DNA of 64,000 nucleotides, from contig CM075852.1 in the NCBI GenBank assembly GCA_037975125.1, positions 10,189,300 through 10,253,299 of the forward strand, in the 5' to 3' direction. Position numbers and translations under genes: made by a program. A model generated the notes under the pieces. That model searched no databases, was not told the DNA's origin, and worked only from the letters and a program-made list of their open reading frames with translations. Of the stretch, positions 46,840 through 64,000 are shown one piece after another (the first letter of the stretch is position 1; each line of letters opens with the position of its first letter). Source of the stretch: Latrodectus hesperus (Eukaryota; Arthropoda; Arachnida; Araneae; Theridiidae).

Positions 46840-47480
46840 CTGTTTCTTTTGGCAGTCCGATCTTTCCTTACCAATGCCCTCGGGAATCGGTAAAAAGATC
46901 TCAACGTTTTGTTACAGACAAAAATTGTTGGGATGATGAGGATCAGTAGCACCCCCACGGATTATAAAAGGCAATGGTCACGTACACCATCGTTGTTAGG
47001 ATTCGGTTGAGGCCGCAATCAATACTCCGGCCCGTTCCTGGCACCTTGCCCGAAATCCTGGCCTTGCGTATCCCTCCAGACGGCTTGGCGCTCGAAATTT
47101 TCCGCCAGCGTCCCGCTCCGGAATGGGAACGGATGGTTCAACCAAAAACGCCGATGTTGTCAAATGTTTCAGGAAAGAAAATTTGATATTTAAGGAAAAA
47201 AAAAAAAAAGAAAAGACCAGCATCCTTTTATCTCCTGACGTCGAGACGGTATTTATTGATTAGTAAGAGAATTATTATCATTACCGTGACCTTTAAGGTT
47301 TTATTATCCCAGACGGGAAATGATTTCCCTTCAAATGGGATTTGCATCTGGAGATGGAGAGAAAATCCCAGTGGTAAAGATCTAAAAGAGGCCTTGATAG
47401 AAATCACAGTGTTTAAGCATTTGTTGCGCACACATGTATTTTACAGGGACTTTGCTACCATGCTGAATGAATGTATATTT
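46840..47480. promoter_or_regulatory. GC-rich island with TATA-like motif, unassigned
   Basis: 46960-47160 is one of the two most GC- and CpG-rich blocks in the window. TATAAAAG lies at 46963-46970 on the plus strand, upstream of the CpG-rich part, as expected for a promoter and first exon. The block ends in a 15-bp A run (47197-47215), which would also fit a retroposed sequence. 47225-47470 is less GC-rich but ordered, with an octamer-like ATTTGCAT (47339-47346), and encodes no clear protein; the plus frame ending ICIWRWRENPSGKD..EVN is unrecognised. Frames of 70 and 75 codons on opposite strands over the CpG block reflect composition. It could be a promoter/5' UTR, a conserved regulatory element or an old retroposon. 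Confidence 0.35.
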
Positions 47481-52780
<5,300 letters not shown>

Positions 52781-52789
52781 TGAATATAT

Positions 52790-53225
52790 ACTGAATGATA
52801 TACATTGTGATAGCAAAGGACAGGCAGAGTGTGCAGCACTGCGCATCTTTTTAGCGCAAGTGAAAGAGCTGTGGTAACTACATATATAGCGCGGACTGTG
52901 GTTGCTCTGATTTAGTTCTTGGAACTCCCAGTATGGGTAAATTGCCTGATTTAGACGCTTTCGATCACGGACAAATCGTAGGTGAGCGACGCACGGGCCA
53001 TTCAATTTCCGAATTGTCAGGCAGCTAGGGGTTTCAATATCCACATTGTCAAGTGTATACCCAGAATATATGGAAGGTGGAAAAAACTAGCGATCGGGCA
53101 ATTGCAAAGGACAATTAGCCTTGACAGTGCGTGGTGAGAAACGGCTCTGGCGTCTTGTACGGAAGTAGTGAAGCCAACCATTAGCTGAAATTACCACCCA
53201 GTTGAATGACGGTGCCAGTCGTACA
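52790..53225 (+). pseudogene. Tc1-family transposon relic, transposase N-terminal part
   Basis: From ATG at 52933 the plus strand reads MGKLPDLDAFDHGQIVGERR, then TGHSISEL (the first helix of the N-terminal helix-turn-helix). After frameshifts come VYPEYMEGGK, then GNCKGQLALTVRGEKRLWRLV, then QPLAEITTQLNDGASRT. This order is that of the paired-like DNA-binding region of a Tc1-type transposase. Several stops and shifts are present and the catalytic part is missing, so only the first third survives. It is directly preceded by an AT array, again consistent with insertion at TA. The overlapping minus-strand frame over 52685-53044 is a shadow. Confidence 0.75.
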
Positions 53226-53289
53226 GAAGGGGATCGAGTTGTCGAGGCTTCTATAACTAATTTCAAGTACCAAGCAACCCGAAGATATT

Positions 53290-54190
53290 CAACACTAATC
53301 TACCACCCGGCAGCCGCCACCAGCTTTGGTAGACGAGCCAGCGAACCATACCTTGATGAGACGAGTAAGCTCGTCGGTACCCACTCTCTTTACATGGCAA
53401 TCAGTACACTCATGGGAAGATTTGTACGATACGTTTCTTTTTAGAACTCTTGCATTATCAATTATAATATTCCGTCAATTCCTATACTATTCCTCTATTT
53501 CCCAGATCTCGACCGTACCATCGTCGGTGGCACGCTGATATTCCATCATAGGAATGTCATCCAACACAATGAACATGATCCTTTTCAAGAACGACCAATT
53601 CCGCCGGTCCAGGATGGTACTCAAGCTTGCGCTATCGTACACCAGTTTGCTCCTTTCTTCCGAGGTCCGGGTACAAGACAGCACGAAGTGGAGGCAATGC
53701 CCCACCACATTGCACGATCGATATAACTCACTAATCGGATACCCTCGTTTATGAAGGTATTCCGGTACACGTCCGTGTCCAGTCGCTATTTGGGCTACGA
53801 TAGCATTACCGAAAACTCTCTTTTCGGTCACTGTTTGGAAGAATCTGTAGGTCTGGCGACCCACTTCATCATTTTCCCATCTCTGCTGCCATACACGCAG
53901 TGCTTCTTTATGCAGCACCTTGAGAAGGTGCGACCTTGGACGTGAAAGGTCCACCATTGGCTCTGGTAGATTCGCGGCCTCTTTGGCCAGTTCATCTGCC
54001 CTTTCGTTACCGACAGTGCCTGCATGAGCACGTACATAATGCAGGAATACCTCTCTGCCGCTAGTTGCTTCCCGGAAAAAGTCTTTTACTTTATTAACCA
54101 AGATGTTTTGGTTGTTCGGATCGGCCATTTTTGGCCGCAATACCATGATAGTTAGATTGACACGATGAGCCTGCTGGTGCTATGCATTGT
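53290..54190 (-). mobile_element. 5'-truncated LINE with RNase H fragment, second LINE family
   Basis: A minus-strand insertion with a GC-rich 3' UTR at about 53290-53486 (contains GGGTGGTAGATTAGTGTTGA) following the ORF2 fragment. The boundary with the Tc1 relic to the left is approximate, and I could not find a target-site duplication. The 5' limit near 54190 is set by the return to AT-rich DNA. The family differs from the CAA-tailed LINE. Confidence 0.7.
53487..54146 (-). pseudogene. LINE ORF2 fragment: end of RNase H domain and C-terminal tail
   Basis: A 219-codon frame. Residues 24-60 match the end of a LINE-type RNase H domain: FLHYVRAHAGTVGNERADEL, with the conserved His41 and the last Asp51. 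The earlier RNase H acidic residues and all of the reverse transcriptase are absent. A helical connector follows (LLKVLHKEALRVWQQRW), then QIATGHGRVPEYLHKRGY. Next is a damaged zinc-binding segment, SCNVVGHCLHFVLSC (Cys145, Cys151, His153, Cys158 in a non-standard pattern), then a C-terminal region ending EIWEIEE. The Met at 54146 is not the original start. I recognise this layout from many spider LINE copies. It is almost certainly non-functional. Confidence 0.8.
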
Positions 54191-56026
54191 TAATTAAAAA
54201 CTCACTAAAATTTTCAATCAAGAAATAGATTCACCCAAGCTAAAATTTTTCGCTAGCAAAAATCATTTGAGACATAATTTTTATTAACTAGGTTACACAT
54301 AAGCAATGAAATTAAGTCTTGTAACTTAAAAGTGACTTAATATTTAAATTCATGCTTTTATATATATGATTTGATAGGGAAAAAATTCAATGAACTTTCT
54401 GAATCCATATTAAGCACTCCTAATTTAATATTAGCTGAACAACAATATTTATCAAGCCGTGTTAAGGAAACATTATGGGAGCTTTTTTTTAATTCAGATT
54501 ATATTACTCTCATAAAAATCAATTTAAGAGGACAATATTTTATTATCAAAGTATATTCAATAGATTTTAAAACTAGATTTTGGACACTAAAAATATTATC
54601 ATTACTTACAGGAATAAAATATGAATCAAAATTTTGCTTTTATGTAAAAGTTAGAATTTTTTTTTAATTTTTGAGCTGAAAAAATTATTTCTGTATACAC
54701 ACATGCAACTTTTTTTGACTGAGTAAAATTCAACAATAATAATATAAAAAGTAAAGACTATTACATAATGAATTTGCGAATAAAATAAGACATTTTTTAT
54801 GAATCATTTAAAGCAAAGATAAAACTGGTTCCCTTAATGTGAGATGATACTTTATGTAGAGTGACCGGGTATTATTGCTTATTCATTTAATGTAAATACA
54901 AAAAATTATCTCTTAATTAATATGATAACAAGCTGAAAATTGATTAAGGTTCTTTCGTATCCTCTAACTTAATATAAAATAACCACCGCGAAGAATACAA
55001 TTTTATTTTCATCAAACTTAATATTTGGTGATTTGCCTTAAACTAAATATAATGTTCTAAGTGCTATAATAAACCATATTTTTATCATTTTCTTCAACGA
55101 TTGATGTTTCTTGTTAATTAAGAAAAATTATGTTGACAATTTAGATAATGTATAATTACAGTGAAGTATCTGAAAGAATTGCATTGTAAGACTTTGCACG
55201 AATTTTAAGGGATAAATATTTCTGCAAAATATTTATTGTAAGCTCCAGGGAAAAATGTAATAATAGGTAATGAATCAAAATGAGGTGGATTCTTTATCAA
55301 TATATAATACCAATAACTGATAAAAACAATAATTAGTAAAAAAATATGATATTGTACCTATTTTTAAGTTAGGTAATTATTTGTCACATATAAAACTGGT
55401 TTTTTGGTTTCTCACGTTAGTGTTATTTAGGAATCAAATTTACAAACTTGTTTTTGAAAAATAATCATAAAATATATGCATAATTTTAAGTTCAGTTTAA
55501 ACTAATGAATATAAAGGAAATATTTTTATTCAATCAATGATCAGTTTAAATATAAAGTTCTGAAATGCGATACCACCAAAATGAATGCTAGTAACTGTTG
55601 ACATGTGTAAGCTCATATGATATAATTATTTTCTTAACATACCTAGTGCCTTTACAAGATAAAATATTATTAAAAGCAGTTGAAAAAATTTTAGTTAATT
55701 CAGTTAGATAAAGATGTTTATAGACAAATGGGCATTAACCTCTTTTTTGAATATAACAAGACTGAAGTTGTTAATGAACTTGGTAAATTTTGAATTTTCT
55801 TTGCATTAAATATTGTAATAAAATAACTAATTAATATTATCATAGAATTAGTATTTAATAACTTAACAATCTTTCATTGTGAAAAACACATTAATGCTTT
55901 AACAAATTGGGTAAGATACCACTCAGTTTTTGAGGCAAAGTACGTACCACTAATGCAATAGAAAATGCTAATTTAAGCAAATAAAGGAGGAATTATTATT
56001 TTCTACTGAACTTTATTTTACACATT
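54191..56026. other. AT-rich stretch with one unassigned frame
   Basis: A 98-codon plus frame at 54371-54667 reads FNELSESILSTPNLILAEQQ, then YLSSRVKETLWELFFNSDYI. It follows an acceptor-like TTTGATAG. The first 60 residues look more protein-like than chance frames here, but I cannot identify them. The rest is AT-rich and featureless. Confidence 0.25.
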
Positions 56027-56036
56027 ATTTGTTGTG

Positions 56037-56415
56037 TGGTCGTGGTAGCCTAGTGGTTAAGGCATCGGCCTTCTATCCGGAAGGGCTGGGTTCGATTCCC
56101 AATGCCGCCAAAGACCCACCAAGTACACGCGATATAAGTGCTCGTTAAATCCGTGGAATCGAAAGTCCTGTGGTCAGTCATTGACCAGTTACCATGGGTT
56201 CAATGGACTGCAGAAAATTACCTTTCCCTTCAGATCAGTGTCAAAATTGAGGGAGTGGACCCTCTGGTGTTTGCATCAGAGGAGTCTTAGAGCAAAGACG
56301 TAATTTCACCTTCGTGGTGCTCTGATTAAAACGAAATACGCACCGTATTGACTTAAATTCACATAGCCAACGCATAGCGAGCTTGGCTTATCCAAGTGTC
56401 ATAAGCAACAACAAC
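56037..56415 (+). mobile_element. tRNA-derived SINE with LINE-like CAA tail
   Basis: A 5' tRNA-related head has an A-box TAGCCTAGTGG (56046-56056) and a B-box GGTTCGATTCC (56089-56099) at tRNA-like spacing. The acceptor stem is poorly paired and a body of about 280 bp follows, so it is a retroposon rather than a tRNA gene. The 3' end reads CATAAGCAACAACAACA, matching the 3' end of the LINE copies at 6871-7251 and 43182-43338 (GATAAGCAACAACAACA). A near-perfect 10-bp direct repeat flanks it: ATTTGTTGTG (56027-56036) and ATTTGTTTTG (56416-56425). Shared 3' ends are the usual sign that a SINE borrows a LINE's reverse transcriptase. Confidence 0.85.
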
Positions 56416-56425
56416 ATTTGTTTTG

Positions 56426-57442
56426 TAGCAGAAATAACAAATGACATATTTAAGGCATGTTTTTTAAACAAATGTAAGTCACGTTTACATTATTGAATAC
56501 TCAGCATAGTATTCAAAAGAGAAACATGCCCTTACATTACGTTTTATCTTCCGAATAAATGCAATCTCTTTTCCTATGGGAATCCTAGAAAAGTTTTGTG
56601 TTATGTATAAATAGCAGTACGAATAAAAAAAATATTTCAAATTCTAAATGTGTCAGAAAATGTTGGAAGATTTTGCTGTTTAATTCATTTATTTTTGTCA
56701 TATATTGTGATTCTTTCATTTGTTGAACTTCTGTAACAGTGAATTTTCAAACAAACTTTGCCATATCTCTAAAAGTTTGTTGTGCTTGAGTTGCTGTTGA
56801 AATACATCACTTTTTCTTATTTTTGGCCCTACTTATACTGAAAAATTCCGAATATTTTCAATTTTATAATCAAATTTTAAAAGTGAGTTTTCCTTAAGAT
56901 GCTTTATTAACTAGTATATTATGCTTCTTAATTAAAATAATAATTTTTTTAAGTTATTCGCAATCATTGTTATTGTGTACCTACAAATTTAATAAACTAA
57001 TTGCATTTTTTTCTTAATTTAACAATATATTAAATACGAATGAGTTAAGTATAAAGCACAAGCTATTCGTATATTTTAAAATTATTATTAACTATTAATA
57101 TTTTTTTTATTCATAAAATGTTTCGCTTCTTGTAATGATAAAAGTTTTCCGTATATTTCCATCTTTCTTCAAATTATCCACAATTTAGAGTCAAATAAAT
57201 TTATATCGGAACTTTATATTTTCCTACCAGTGTCATTTAAATAACTATATTAAAGAATAACTGAAATAGGTGTAAGTGACGTTAAAAGAATTTTAAGCTA
57301 TGCACAAGGCTTTCCAACTTATTTGCAAACGACGTAATCAAAAGAGCGGCAAAAAATGTGTTGATCAAGTATCGGTAATAGCCAAAAGCACAATCGATGA
57401 ACAAAATAAAAATAATCTCATTTCAGTTTAGCCCTATTTTCT
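56426..57442. other. AT-rich stretch, nothing recognised
   Basis: Low-GC DNA with no exon-like patches, transposon ends or long frames seen. Confidence 0.4.
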
Positions 57443-57546
57443 ATGTCTGCTCTATTTTTGAAATGGTGTCACCCATTCAACGAGCCAAGATGATTTAATC
57501 TTGACTAGATGAATGGGTGACTTCATTTCGAAAATAGGGCAGACAT
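57443..57546. repeat. Long imperfect hairpin, 37-bp arms
   Basis: The left arm 57443-57479 (ATGTCTGCTCTATTTTTGAA...) and right arm 57510-57546 are reverse complements at 33 of 37 positions, with a 30-nt loop. The left arm is preceded by GCCCTATTTTCT, a second partial match to the right arm's AAAATAGGGC, which suggests a local duplication. No transposase is nearby. Confidence 0.8.
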
Positions 57547-58069
57547 TTGGAAATTTACAAATTCCTGTGTCCGGGGTTTATTGTGTCGATTTGTGTAAAA
57601 CCCATCCTGCCAATATAAACTATTGTGGACAACCTGTGCATGCATCTCTAAGATACTAAAGATAAGACACATTCCATACAGATCCCTCATTGAATTAATG
57701 TAAGCAGGCTGCACCAACCAAAACCATCTCTTCTCAATAAGCAAAGGAAGAAACTTCCTGCTAGTCCCTTTACTGGCTGCAGAAACCATGCTGAATTGAT
57801 TGGTAGAACGTTCCAATGGATCATCGAGGTGTTGAAAAATATTGGCTGGAGCTATTAATCGAGATTCCTTTTTTGTATATGTCATTGGAAAATTACATGT
57901 TCAGCATAAATCATATGAAACAATTGGTTTTTTCTGTTTGTAAGGAAATTTTTTAACTGATGAAGATGGCATTATTATAAATTAAGTGTTTCCCCATGAA
58001 GTTAAATCAGGTCCCTAGTTACAGTTTCGCAAAAGCAAATATTAACTAGACACATTCTTGACGAATACA
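57547..58069. other. Unassigned, less AT-rich stretch
   Basis: A 120-codon minus frame (57885-57523) starts MTYTKKESRLIAPANIFQHL and includes RWFWLVQPAYINSMRDLYGM. It runs into the hairpin's right arm. Composition is coding-like but I recognise no family. It could be a decayed transposon gene associated with the hairpin. The last 100 bp or so may belong to the Tc1 relic on the other side of the mariner. Confidence 0.25.
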
Positions 58070-58962
58070 TTAAGTTGGTGCGTATGAAATGTCGGATTCT
58101 CTTTACATGCGGACGTTTTCCTCCCTGTTTTTGTAATACTTTTGTATTTGGCATAACCTCATTCATACTCGTATTGTCCATTGCCAGAGACTCATTTCAG
58201 CAAAATAGGTTTTCTCGAAGGTCTTCCCTTTTTTATTTCTTTTGAGTTTATTGCCGATATGAATTCTGCCGACATTCGCGTCATTTTCTTATATGAGTAC
58301 AAACTTGGTAATAGTGCTGCAAAAGCTGCACGCAACATAAACCAAGCGTTTGGGGAGAATACGGTTAACGATCGGAAAGTGCAGCGTTGGTTCGAAAAAT
58401 TTCGGACTGGCGATTTTTCACTGCAAAATGAGCCGCGCGGAAGACCCAAAACGTCTGTGAAGAATGATGACCTGAAGGCTCTAGTGGAAGCGGATCCAGC
58501 CGTATCCACGAGGGAACTTGTTATCAGGATGAAAGTTGACCATACAACGATATTGAGACACCTTTCTGAGATTGGCAAGGTTAAGAAGATGGACAAGTGG
58601 GTACCGCACGCACTGACAGAGCGAAATAAGCTGGATCGGTTAAACGTATGCTCATCATTGCCGCATCCACCCTATTCACCGGATCTCTCGCCGACCGATT
58701 TTCATTTTTTCAAGCATTTAGAGCTGTTTTTAAGGGGCAAACACTATGAAAATGAAGACAGTCTAAAAAACTCGATATCAGAGTTTATTAATTCTAAAGA
58801 CCAAAATTTTTTTAAGACAGGCATCTACGCTTTAAAATCTCTTTGGGAGAAGTGTATTGAAGCGAATGGAGCATACTTTGATTGAATAAACAGCTTTTGA
58901 AGAAAGATATGCAGTTTTATACAATCACTTAAGAATCCGACATTTCATACGCACCAACCTAA
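58070..58962 (+). mobile_element. Internally deleted mariner transposon, 893 bp (copy B)
   Basis: Identical in length and structure to copy A at 14065-14957, in opposite orientation. Terminal repeats are at 58070-58100 and 58932-58962; the left one begins TTAAGTTGG, with one substitution from TTAGGTTGG. The right flank is TA (58963-58964), but the left flank is CA (58068-58069), probably a mutated TA. About a dozen nucleotide differences from copy A across 893 bp. It sits next to a Tc1 relic at 58970-59290. Confidence 0.95.
58181..58885 (+). pseudogene. Deleted mariner transposase ORF, in-frame fusion (copy B)
   Basis: A 234-codon frame, the probable true start being the Met at 58259 (MNSADIRVIF). 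It has the same fusion of VCSSL to HPPYSPDLSPTDFHFFKHLE as copy A, so the two helix-turn-helix motifs and the C-terminus remain while the first two catalytic Asp residues are deleted. It differs from copy A at about eight residues, including G for D after YKL, V for A in the second helix-turn-helix, H-x-T for P-x-M before ILRHL, and L for R in KSLWEK. No stop or frameshift in either copy. An AATAAA overlaps the end of the ORF. It cannot be an active transposase; a terminal-repeat-binding repressor is conceivable but unproven. Confidence 0.9.
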
Positions 58963-58969
58963 TAGATCC

Positions 58970-59290
58970 ACATATTCATTATTATCAGCTCAAATCAAAT
59001 ACTACTTTCACCAAGATAATGCACCATACCATAACTTTCAATTAATATCTTAATGGTTGTCCCTATGTCTGCTCGTTGTTTTCTGATCACCAAATTCACC
59101 TGACGACAATTCAATCGAGCACATCTGAGTCGCAATTACGAGAGATATTCCAGACTCCAATCACCTTCCTACTAGTCCTCGTGAAATGTAGAAGGTGCTT
59201 AAGAAACTTGAATATGTATGGTCTCCTATCGCTTCAAGTATCTTGCTAATACAATGCCCTAAGAAATCCTAACCTTGATCAAGGTAAATG
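58970..59290 (+). pseudogene. Degenerate Tc1-family transposase C-terminus
   Basis: Conceptual translation with shifts reads FHQDNAPYHNFQ (the second catalytic Asp context), then SPNSPDDNSIEHI (the catalytic Glu context, usually SPDLNPIEHxW), then about 15 residues later PTSPREM and KLEYVWSPIASSILLIQCPKKS (usually W..IP...I..LI..MPRR). The order and spacing fit the last third of a Tc1 transposase. Multiple stops make it a relic. The start of the gene may lie on the far side of the mariner copy B insertion, before 58069, but that match is too weak to assert. Confidence 0.6.
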
Positions 59291-60398
59291 CTGGTCCAAC
59301 AAGCTATTATATCAGTTTATGTAATTCAAGTGCTTTTCAGTGTAAATCATTGTTTATGACAGGAAAATCATTCATTCAACATTTAAATATCATCTAACAT
59401 ATCAGATGGAATTCAGATTTGAGATCAGCCTAGTATAATACGTTAAAATGCATAGTATATCATTTTAGTATAATGAAACTAGTAAAAAATAAAATTGATG
59501 AAGTATAACATAGCACTTTCTACCATTTGTTTAATTGTAAATTTTGTTTCTTTAAAGTATGTAAGATATATGGATTTTAGTAATTAATTGCAATTTTACC
59601 TTAAAATCGCAGAACAAAGTTGACACACTATTGATTTCAAAACATGTAAAATGAAGTTAGATAATGTAAAGATAAGTCAAAGCTATTTATTTTAATACAT
59701 AGGTCACATAAAACGTGTATGAATTTAGAGAGAATATCTACATATTCAGTCAGTTGTAAAATGCAGTTTCATTTAATAATTTTACAGATGTAAAAAATTT
59801 CCTATGTAATTTAAGGACATGTGAGAGTTTTGCAGATTGAAATATGACTATAATTGTATAAAGCAAATGGAAACAGACAAAACATGCAAAAAGCTGTGTT
59901 TCATCTATGTATATTCTAGAGAATAAGGTGAAATATTTTAAATTGATTTATCACTGATTTTTTTTTCATAAAAGTCTAACAGCAACTGAGTCACTAGTGA
60001 ATATAATTAAACAACTCATACGGAAATTATCTTTAAAGGATATCACATACACTTTCTTTAAAAATTTAGTTATTAATATGAAAACTTCCCTTATAATAAT
60101 AATAACTAGAGAAAAAATGAGAGAGATTTTTTAGTTATGAAAATAATAAATATTAATTGACATAACAAAAATTCTTATAATCTAAATAAAAAGAATAATC
60201 AATATAATTAATAAAAGTTTTGAATAAAATTTCTAGCAAAAGAATTCCGCTTGTAAATATACCAAAATGCAGAATGTAAATAATCAAGCTAAACCTGCTA
60301 ACTCTAAAAATATTATTTTCTCAAGATTTCAGCTTTAGTTGCTTAAATTGTTTTTCTTGATGAATATCCTATTCTCGAATATAAATAACAATCGTTAA
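59291..60398. other. AT-rich stretch, nothing recognised
   Basis: Low-GC DNA between the Tc1 relic and the MITE-like element. No coding signal seen. Confidence 0.4.
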
Positions 60399-60405
60399 AA
60401 ATTAT

Positions 60406-60655
60406 GGCACAGATGCCGTATAATACAGGATGAAAAATTCTGAATTTTTTGAGCGATGAAGAAATGCTGCCAAGATTGTGACGTGTGCATTGACGTAAAT
60501 ACTAGGATTTCCAAAATAGAATTTTCTGCATAATTTTTATAGGCCTCCATATCTATGACGTAATAAAAACAAGATTACTAGATACACAAGATAATCCGCG
60601 AAAAATTTCACTTTATTCAGAATTTAGCATCCTGGATTACGCGGCATCTGTGGCT
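60406..60655. mobile_element. MITE-like element, 250 bp, with inverted ends and 7-bp TSD
   Basis: The left end GGCACAGATGCCG...TAATACAGGATG...AATTCTGAATTT (60406-60450) is matched in reverse complement by the right end (AAATTCTGAA...CCAGGATG... read backwards from 60655), over about 45 bp with small gaps; the outer 12 bp differ by one base. The direct repeat AAATTAT flanks it (60399-60405 and 60656-60662). No ORF inside. The size and structure fit a non-autonomous DNA transposon; a 7-8 bp duplication would suit a hAT-type mobiliser, but in AT-rich DNA the duplication is weak evidence. Confidence 0.65.
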
Positions 60656-60662
60656 AAATTAT

Positions 60663-61342
60663 AAATTGAGAAAATTTAGCAAAGTTAATTAGAATACAAA
60701 CTAAAAATACGGCAAACATATAAACTTTTAAAGATACTACAAAAATTAACTGTCAAAACATAAGAGTCCCAAAAGTAAATACAAACATATCATGACATAA
60801 CGGTATTAGGTTCTGAAAAACATGATAAAACATACTTACATATCGATTGTGTGTGTGGAAACGTATTTCAGATTTTAATTACTTCCATAAACAATATGTG
60901 ATTTTAAAAGAAAATTAAAATTTGTACTGTGGGAAAAATAGCATTCTTTTGTCTTTAAACAGCTCAAAATATCAATAAATATTCATAAAACCAGTTATAA
61001 GAGTATTTACTTTCTAGGTATTAAAATTTGTTTCAACAGCATACGCGAGTTTATCTCATAAATATAATCATACCAATCATAACATCTTAGTAAATTAATT
61101 TTTAAAGATTAATGTGTAAGATATATTTCAAAAGAGTAATAATTTATTTGAGAAATTCATTTTAATTTGCCTTCCACTTTGTTTTGAGACAAAAGACAAA
61201 GACAACTTTACTAATTTATTTCGAATCTTTTTAAAAATCACTAATTCACTTCTATTATGTAAAGAATCTTCTTAACCTTTCAGTTTATTGTACTGGCATA
61301 TACTAAATGACAAAATCAAAAAACGAATTTCTTTGTAAAAAG

Positions 61343-61345
<3 letters not shown>
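60663..61345. other. AT-rich stretch, nothing recognised
   Basis: No feature seen. Confidence 0.4.

Positions 61346-64000
<2,655 letters not shown>

Noticed and set aside
56037..56110. Functional tRNA gene
   Set aside because: The A and B boxes are good, but the acceptor stem does not pair well and the sequence continues into a SINE body with a CAA tail and flanking duplication.

Overview
The window is AT-rich arthropod nuclear DNA, most likely from a spider. The evidence is the set of repeats: several 5'-truncated LINE tails with RNase H / CCHC C-termini of a type I recall from orb-weaver assemblies, Tc1 and mariner DNA transposons, three kinds of tRNA-derived SINE, and about twenty (AT)n microsatellites, two of them very long (about 1.6 kb and 0.86 kb). 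Nothing looks bacterial, and I see no intact host gene, rRNA, bona fide tRNA or CRISPR array. The species assignment rests on family recognition by eye, not on a search.

Layout. 1-10 kb: a minus-strand SINE (1952-2251, imperfect TSD), two (AT)n arrays including the 1.6-kb one, a candidate exon (6052-6148), and a LINE tail with a perfect 13-bp TSD (6871-7251). 10-20 kb: (TA)n(TG)n arrays, an 893-bp internally deleted mariner (14065-14957, minus), and a near-perfect 120-bp foldback around a CA/AT loop (16401-16802). 20-30 kb: a decayed LINE tail (22745-22993), and a CpG- and GA-rich island with a candidate minus-strand first coding exon (27068-26870) beside a SINE (27905-28052). 33-36 kb: a diverged direct repeat, and a compact 790-bp non-autonomous LINE derivative with a 13-bp TSD (35124-35913). 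43-49 kb: a 157-bp LINE tail with a 12-bp TSD (43182-43338), the 0.86-kb AT array, a GC-rich island with a TATA-like motif (46840-47480), and a Tc1 pseudo-transposon with long terminal repeats inserted in an AT array (48098-about 49763). 52-60 kb: a Tc1 relic next to a LINE RNase H fragment (52790-54190), a tRNA SINE whose 3' tail matches the LINE tail (56037-56415), a long imperfect hairpin (57443-57546), the second 893-bp mariner (58070-58962, plus) beside another Tc1 relic, and a 250-bp MITE-like element (60406-60655).

How the parts relate. The LINE whose 3' end reads GGATAAGCAACAACAACA is a good candidate for the machinery that mobilised the 56-kb SINE. The two mariner copies share exactly the same internal deletion and keep an in-frame ORF, so the deleted form itself was copied, presumably by an intact relative elsewhere. 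Several AT arrays begin exactly at the edge of a transposon. Most other sequence is AT-rich intergenic or intronic DNA in which I see no gene.
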